Shown: piece by piece, positions 5,301-7,993 of the stretch
Layout: each line of letters begins with the position of its first letter
How positions within the stretch are numbered: position 1 is the stretch's first letter
Source: Saprospiraceae bacterium
GTDB lineage: Bacteria; Bacteroidota; Bacteroidia; Chitinophagales; Saprospiraceae
Length of the DNA stretch: 7,993 bases
Direction: 5' to 3'
Assembly (NCBI GenBank): GCA_014379065.1
Contig: JACMMM010000020.1
Span: 1 to 7,993, forward strand
Made by a program: the position numbers and the translations under genes
Notes under the pieces: model-generated
The model's input: the letters and a program-made list of their open reading frames with translations, nothing else
Database searches by the model: none
Told to the model about the DNA's origin: nothing

Positions 5301-5906
5301 CTAACTTTCAGATGTTTCAAATTCCACACGACGGTAAATTTCGTGGAGCGGAATATCACAGTCGCCGATATGCGGCACATCCTCGGGCTCGTAATATTCG
5401 GTGTCTATCCACTTGCCATTTTCGTTTTCAAGAATTCGGACGTGCTGTTCTTTTTGAGACAAAAACACGATTTGCTGCAGGCCAGGAATTTTTTTATAGC
5501 ACCTGGTTTTGCTCGTTTTGTCAATCTGTTCGGTTGAGTCGGATAGGATTTCAATCACTACGGAAGGATTGAGCGTGGCCTTCATTTTGGGACTAGCCTG
5601 ATAAAATTTGTGGTCACCACACACCACTAACAGATCAGGATAAAACACTTGGTTGCATTCTTTGACAAAGAGCATGCGGTCGCCAATATATACATCGCAG
5701 GCTTTTCCGAGCAAGCAGTTTCCGAGCAAGCGGTTTAGGTTGCTGGCAATTTTACCATGTGGTTCGGAGGCGTACGCCATCGCTACAATCTTGCCATCCA
5801 CAAACTCATGCCTGCCCTCTGCGTTCATTTCAAAAGCAAAGTACTCCTCCAAAGTAGTGGTTGGGTTGGCCGTTGCTTGCGGCATCGAACGTGCTTGTGC
5901 CGTCAT
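5301..5906 (-). CDS. Uma2 family protein (DUF820, PD-(D/E)XK nuclease-like fold)
   Basis: A 201-residue protein of the Uma2/DUF820 family, which has a restriction-endonuclease-like fold. The family is abundant in cyanobacteria and also found in Bacteroidota, and its cellular role is not established. Family landmarks, numbered from the chosen start: TTLEEYFAFE at 17-26, GRHEFVDGKI at 31-40 (E34), H50 in SEPHGKIASNLNRLLGN, YPDLLVV at 89-95 (D91), VVIEILSDST at 116-125 (E119), then D129, K133 and Y137 in the usual 'D-x3-K-x3-Y' order, and IVFLSQKEQHVRI. The putative metal and catalytic residues are thus intact. The ATG at 5906 is preferred over the TTG at 5936 because a TATTTTTG box lies between them; the ATG at 5885 is also possible. 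It converges with pcm. Nuclease activity is inferred from the fold only. Confidence 0.88.
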   Translation of the reverse strand: MTAQARSMPQATANPTTTLEEYFAFEMNAEGRHEFVDGKIVAMAYASEPHGKIASNLNRLLGNCLLGKACDVYIGDRMLFVKECNQVFYPDLLVVCGDHKFYQASPKMKATLNPSVVIEILSDSTEQIDKTSKTRCYKKIPGLQQIVFLSQKEQHVRILENENGKWIDTEYYEPEDVPHIGDCDIPLHEIYRRVEFETSES

Positions 5907-5923
5907 AGGTGAAAAATTTTCAA

Positions 5924-5931
5924 CAAAAATA
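5924..5931 (-). promoter_or_regulatory. Putative -7 promoter box (TATTTTTG) of the Uma2 gene
   Basis: Read on the minus strand, 5931-5924 is TATTTTTG, matching TAnnTTTG. It is 17 nt upstream of the ATG at 5906, giving a leader of about 10 nt, and supports that start over the TTG at 5936. The surroundings are AT-rich, so a chance match is easier here, and no spaced -33 box is clear. Confidence 0.4.
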
Positions 5932-5971
5932 CTCAAATTACGCCATTAAATTCACCGCTACTTACATTTGC

Positions 5972-6002
5972 TTTGGGTATGCGATAAAAGAAAATACCCA
6001 AA
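5972..6002. terminator. 9-bp inverted repeat between the DUF1361 and Uma2 genes, possible weak terminator
   Basis: TTTGGGTAT at 5972-5980 and ATACCCAAA at 5994-6002 are perfectly complementary around a 13-nt A-rich loop. The repeat lies 58 nt beyond the DUF1361 stop codon on the minus strand and about 65 nt upstream of the Uma2 start. No T run follows on the minus strand, so termination is only a possibility; an operator for the Uma2 gene is the alternative. The rest of 5937-6059 is plain AT-rich sequence. Confidence 0.35.
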
Positions 6003-6059
6003 AAACCTGGAAGCCAATAAAATAAATGCGTTTCAATTTTAAGCAGATAAAGTAGCATC

Positions 6060-6788
6060 TTAAGATTTCGCGGTCGTCTGATTGCCCATTATTGCGACCA
6101 ATATTCCGTACCCGATCAATAAAATACCCGACAACAACACCGAAACACCTACTGCCCGCACCAATTCATGCCAGGTAGTAAGCGTGTTCATAAGGTCTAA
6201 CAAGAGCGCATCGGGGCGGGCGATGGCGTCCCATGAATTCCAGCGCTGAAAACGGCCCAGCCAGATGCCAAATCCGCTCAAACCAATAGACGTGAGGATA
6301 ATGGCTTGAGCAAAAACCTTTGAAAACTGTCGGCGTAAGGCCTGGTGCATATTGTACAAAGACAGCAATCCCAACAATAACCCCGTACTGGCACAGGCAA
6401 AAAGCAAAACCAAGTCATACCACAATGGAATCGGGGGCTTGTGCCCAAGGTGCAAAAAATCTGTGATGATATAAGGCGCATTGGGCAAAAAGAGCAGCCA
6501 GATGCAGAAACAAAACGCTCTGGAAAACCAACCCGATCCTTGGCTTTGCAACTTAGAAAACCGCAAGGCAGCGAAGTAGGGTATCCAAGCCAAAAACAGA
6601 TTCCAAATCAAAAAAAGGTAGGTTGCGCCACGCGCTTCCACAAATTCCTGCCATGACGAAATCTCTGGTAGGGTTTGCCATTTTAGCCATAGGCGACCTG
6701 CTACCAACATTCCGCAGCATAAAGTGGCCAAAGTCAACATTCGGAACAAGCCAGCATGGTGTTCTGCCTGAGATTTATGTGTATTCAT
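6060..6788 (-). CDS. DUF1361 family integral membrane protein
   Basis: A 242-residue inner-membrane protein with about six hydrophobic segments (roughly 14-34, 54-75, 88-104, 124-144, 158-177 and 209-232). The conserved blocks of DUF1361 are all present: FLIWNLFLAWIPY at 59-71, WLLFLPNAPYIITDFLHL at 97-114, the WYD motif at 123-125, and LGRFQRWNSWD at 177-187. Polar residues inside or at the ends of helices (N63, N103, D110, D125, R179, R182, D187) are invariant-looking and could line a binding or transport site. No biochemical function is established for the family that I know of. It is the last gene of a same-strand trio, 32 nt downstream of a winged-helix regulator, so co-transcription is likely. 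The ATG at 6788 gives a normal-length protein with a short cytoplasmic N-terminus. Confidence 0.88.
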   Translation of the reverse strand: MNTHKSQAEHHAGLFRMLTLATLCCGMLVAGRLWLKWQTLPEISSWQEFVEARGATYLFLIWNLFLAWIPYFAALRFSKLQSQGSGWFSRAFCFCIWLLFLPNAPYIITDFLHLGHKPPIPLWYDLVLLFACASTGLLLGLLSLYNMHQALRRQFSKVFAQAIILTSIGLSGFGIWLGRFQRWNSWDAIARPDALLLDLMNTLTTWHELVRAVGVSVLLSGILLIGYGILVAIMGNQTTAKS

Positions 6789-6820
6789 AGCATTGCGTTT
6801 AATGAGCCTGTTTTTTTCGC

Positions 6821-7120
6821 TTATTTCCCAAATTTCAACATCGCTTCCAGCGCATCCAAATGGGCTTTGAAAGCAGCCTTCCCAGCGGCCGTAACGGCAT
6901 AGGTAGTCTGTGGCCGGCGACCCACGAATTGTTTGCGGTATTCCACGTATTCAGCGGCTTCGAGTGGTTTCATGTGACTGGCCAGATTGCCGTCGGTCAG
7001 ATCGAGCAGTTCTTTGAGCGTGCCGTAGTCTACCCAGTCGTTCACCGCCAGAATGGACATGATGCCCAACCGGTTGCGGTGGTCAAAAACAGGATTGAGT
7101 TGGGTGAGAATATCTTTCAT
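6821..7120 (-). CDS. Small winged-helix transcriptional regulator (MarR/ArsR-like, HTH_34 type)
   Basis: A 99-residue single-domain DNA-binding protein. Helices run from LTQLNPVFDHRNRLGIMSILAV through YGTLKELLDLT to the recognition-helix region DGNLASHMKPLEAAEYV (43-59). A beta wing follows (YRKQFVGRRPQTTYAVT, 61-77), then a final helix (AAGKAAFKAHLDALEAML) that probably makes the dimer contact. This matches the compact winged-helix proteins grouped as PF13601 (HTH_34). No metal-binding cysteines or sensor domain are present, so the signal is unknown. The ATG at 7120 is chosen because family members start just before the first helix. An ATG at 7168 is also in frame, but the 16 extra residues would be encoded entirely by a heptamer repeat. 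It lies between two membrane-protein genes, and such small regulators often control their own operon. Confidence 0.85.
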   Translation of the reverse strand: MKDILTQLNPVFDHRNRLGIMSILAVNDWVDYGTLKELLDLTDGNLASHMKPLEAAEYVEYRKQFVGRRPQTTYAVTAAGKAAFKAHLDALEAMLKFGK

Positions 7121-7181
7121 GACTGTTGGCCGTTGACCGTTGACTTTTGGCCATTGACTTTTGGCCATTGACTATTGACTG
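7119..7181 (+). repeat. Heptamer tandem array (TTGACYN/TTGGCCN), nine units
   Basis: Eight clean 7-nt units run without a break from 7126 to 7181: TTGGCCG, TTGACCG, TTGACTT, TTGGCCA, TTGACTT, TTGGCCA, TTGACTA, TTGACTG. A ninth, degenerate unit (ATGACTG, 7119-7125) overlaps the regulator's start codon. The array fills the entire gap between the stop codon of the membrane-protein gene (7182-7184) and the regulator's ATG (7120-7118). The 14-nt double unit TTGACTTTTGGCCA is repeated exactly at 7140-7153 and 7154-7167. There are no spacers of CRISPR type. Confidence 0.9.
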
Positions 7182-7835
7182 TTATGCCTTATCATATTTG
7201 TAATACATCCAGCCGCCATAAAGTATGTGCAAAACGCCAAAACCGATGGCCCAGAGTTCCAGTCCCCGGCCTGGGAAAAACATCCCGCTGAGGCCAAGAC
7301 CGATTTGCAAAAGACCTAGCGAGCCTACATCGCCAAGGGTGTATTTGCTGCCGTTGAGCAACGCCAAGCCATAAAAAACCAGCGTTGCCGGTGCCAGAAA
7401 TGCGATCAAATTCCAGTACAACAAAGCAAGGCAAAACACGCCGCCCGTTGCCAAGGGCAGCAGCAAGGCCCACAAAAGTCGGCGCGAACTGGCTTCCCAC
7501 ACACGTTCTCCACGCAGCCTTGCTTTTCTGGCGGTGAAAAACCAGCCTCCGGCCAGGGCTGCCGTCAATACCGCCAACGCTGTCAGTACCAATGTGGTTT
7601 CGTAACCCAAACCAGCATTGTAGGCTGAACCCGAACGGTCGTAGTACATGTCGCTGGCATCGTATTCGCCCAAGTATTGCGCTTCTAAATAATTGCGCAC
7701 AAAAAATGCACCGACCAGTGCACAGACGCCTGCCCACACGCCCGAAAGCCCGCTCAGGCTCAGGAATCGGGTGCTGCGCTCCATTAAAGAGCGCATTTCG
7801 GCAAGGTGTTCGAGATGTTTTTGAGAATCGTCCAT
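7182..7835 (-). CDS. Six-helix integral membrane protein, function unknown
   Basis: A 217-residue protein that I cannot assign to a named family. The N-terminal ~24 residues are charged and helical (MDDSQKHLEHLAEMRSLMER). About six membrane segments follow: 25-46, 80-101, 120-140, 142-160, 170-187 and 191-212. The longest loop (47-79) is rich in Tyr, Asp and Gly (YLGEYDASDMYYDRSG). A basic loop (TARKARLRGERVWEASSRR, 101-119) is probably cytoplasmic, and the C-terminus ends in YYKYDKA. The motif FLSLSGLSGVWAGVCALVGAF at the start of helix 1 looks like a conserved block that I associate with membrane proteins next to small winged-helix regulators in Bacteroidota; that association is from memory. 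It is the first gene of the minus-strand trio, with a heptamer array on each side. The ATG at 7835 has a matching -7 box 20 nt upstream. Confidence 0.85.
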   Translation of the reverse strand: MDDSQKHLEHLAEMRSLMERSTRFLSLSGLSGVWAGVCALVGAFFVRNYLEAQYLGEYDASDMYYDRSGSAYNAGLGYETTLVLTALAVLTAALAGGWFFTARKARLRGERVWEASSRRLLWALLLPLATGGVFCLALLYWNLIAFLAPATLVFYGLALLNGSKYTLGDVGSLGLLQIGLGLSGMFFPGRGLELWAIGFGVLHILYGGWMYYKYDKA

Positions 7836-7854
7836 TGCAAAATACTTTGTCTGG

Positions 7855-7862
7855 CAAAGTTA
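7855..7862 (-). promoter_or_regulatory. Putative -7 promoter box (TAACTTTG) for the membrane protein-regulator-DUF1361 unit
   Basis: Read on the minus strand, 7862-7855 is TAACTTTG, an exact TAnnTTTG match. It places the transcription start near 7848, with a leader of about 13 nt to the ATG at 7835. A TTTG (7879-7876 on the minus strand) lies upstream at 13 nt spacing, shorter than usual. I see no other promoter box in the trio, which supports a single transcript. Confidence 0.5.
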
Positions 7863-7912
7863 AGCCTGCTTTTTTCAAAGATTGCCCATTTAGAAAAATT
7901 AATTTTGCCGGA

Positions 7913-7993
7913 AAGACCATTGACTTTTGACTTTTGACCGTTGACTTTTGACCATTGATTGTTGACGAATAACCCGTGGTCAATGGTCAAAAG
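7913..7993 (+). repeat. Second heptamer array (TTGACYN) followed by inverted units, running off the window edge
   Basis: Seven heptamers run from 7920 to 7968: TTGACTT, TTGACTT, TTGACCG, TTGACTT, TTGACCA, TTGATTG, TTGACGA. A degenerate unit precedes them (AAGACCA, 7913-7919). After about 10 nt the units reappear in inverse orientation: the minus strand of 7976-7993 contains two TTGACCA units. As a result 7945-7958 (CTTTTGACCATTGA) and 7980-7993 (TCAATGGTCAAAAG) form a perfect 14-nt inverted repeat with a 21-nt loop. It may continue beyond the window. A 22-nt stretch here (7937-7958) matches 7136-7157 of the first array with one difference. Confidence 0.88.

Noticed and set aside
7121..7168. 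16-residue N-terminal extension of the winged-helix regulator starting at ATG 7168
   Set aside because: It would be encoded wholly by the heptamer array, and the winged-helix domain begins naturally at the ATG at 7120; it is kept only as a possible alternative start.
7119..7181. Possible CRISPR array
   Set aside because: The units are 7 nt and directly contiguous, with no unique spacers and no cas genes nearby.
7192..7983. 263-codon open frame on the minus strand overlapping the membrane-protein gene
   Set aside because: It is a shifted frame of the 217-residue membrane protein, with composition rich in Arg, Cys and Trp and no hydrophobic pattern; the true frame has clear membrane helices, a proper ATG and a promoter box.

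Overview
The window most likely comes from a Bacteroidota chromosome, probably a Saprospirales-like lineage. Three things point that way. Two adjacent genes at the left edge end in type IX secretion (T9SS) type A sorting domains, a system confined to that phylum. Several genes have the Bacteroidota -7 promoter box TAnnTTTG just upstream, while purine-rich ribosome binding sites are not conspicuous. One secreted protein combines dockerin-like and cohesin-like modules with a T9SS tail, a style I associate with Haliscomenobacter/Lewinella relatives. The order-level assignment is inference.

Layout. Positions 1-284 (+) hold the C-terminal end of a T9SS cargo protein. Positions 347-2041 (+) encode a complete 564-residue secreted multidomain protein. 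A hairpin at 2066-2099 separates it from a small gene at 2130-2384 (+), a probable type II antitoxin. This is followed directly by the last 27 codons of a YoeB/Txe-type toxin (2386-2469), so the toxin-antitoxin pair is broken. On the minus strand, a phosphohexomutase (4409-3006) is followed by ribose-5-phosphate isomerase B (2913-2482), with a long inverted repeat between them. Protein-L-isoaspartate methyltransferase (4612-5259, +) diverges from the mutase. It converges on a Uma2-family (DUF820) gene (5906-5301, -). The right end is a minus-strand block: a six-helix membrane protein (7835-7182), a small winged-helix regulator (7120-6821) and a DUF1361 membrane protein (6788-6060).

How the genes may work together. 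The mutase and RpiB are sugar-phosphate housekeeping enzymes. Pcm is a protein-repair enzyme. The three-gene block at the right looks like a regulator co-transcribed with two inner-membrane proteins; its function is unknown to me.

Non-coding content. No stretch over 300 bases lacks a gene. Most gaps between genes hold a short repeat: a hairpin (2066-2099), a 25-nt inverted repeat (2926-2992), a 20-nt palindrome (4560-4579), a GTAGCA-type tandem (5257-5297), and two related heptamer arrays with consensus TTGACYN (7119-7181 and 7913-7993) that bracket the membrane-protein gene. The gap at 285-346 and the 32-nt gap at 6789-6820 show nothing I can identify. I see no tRNA, rRNA, CRISPR, insertion sequence or phage gene. 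The most notable items are the precisely truncated toxin, the heptamer arrays, and the cohesin-plus-dockerin secreted protein.
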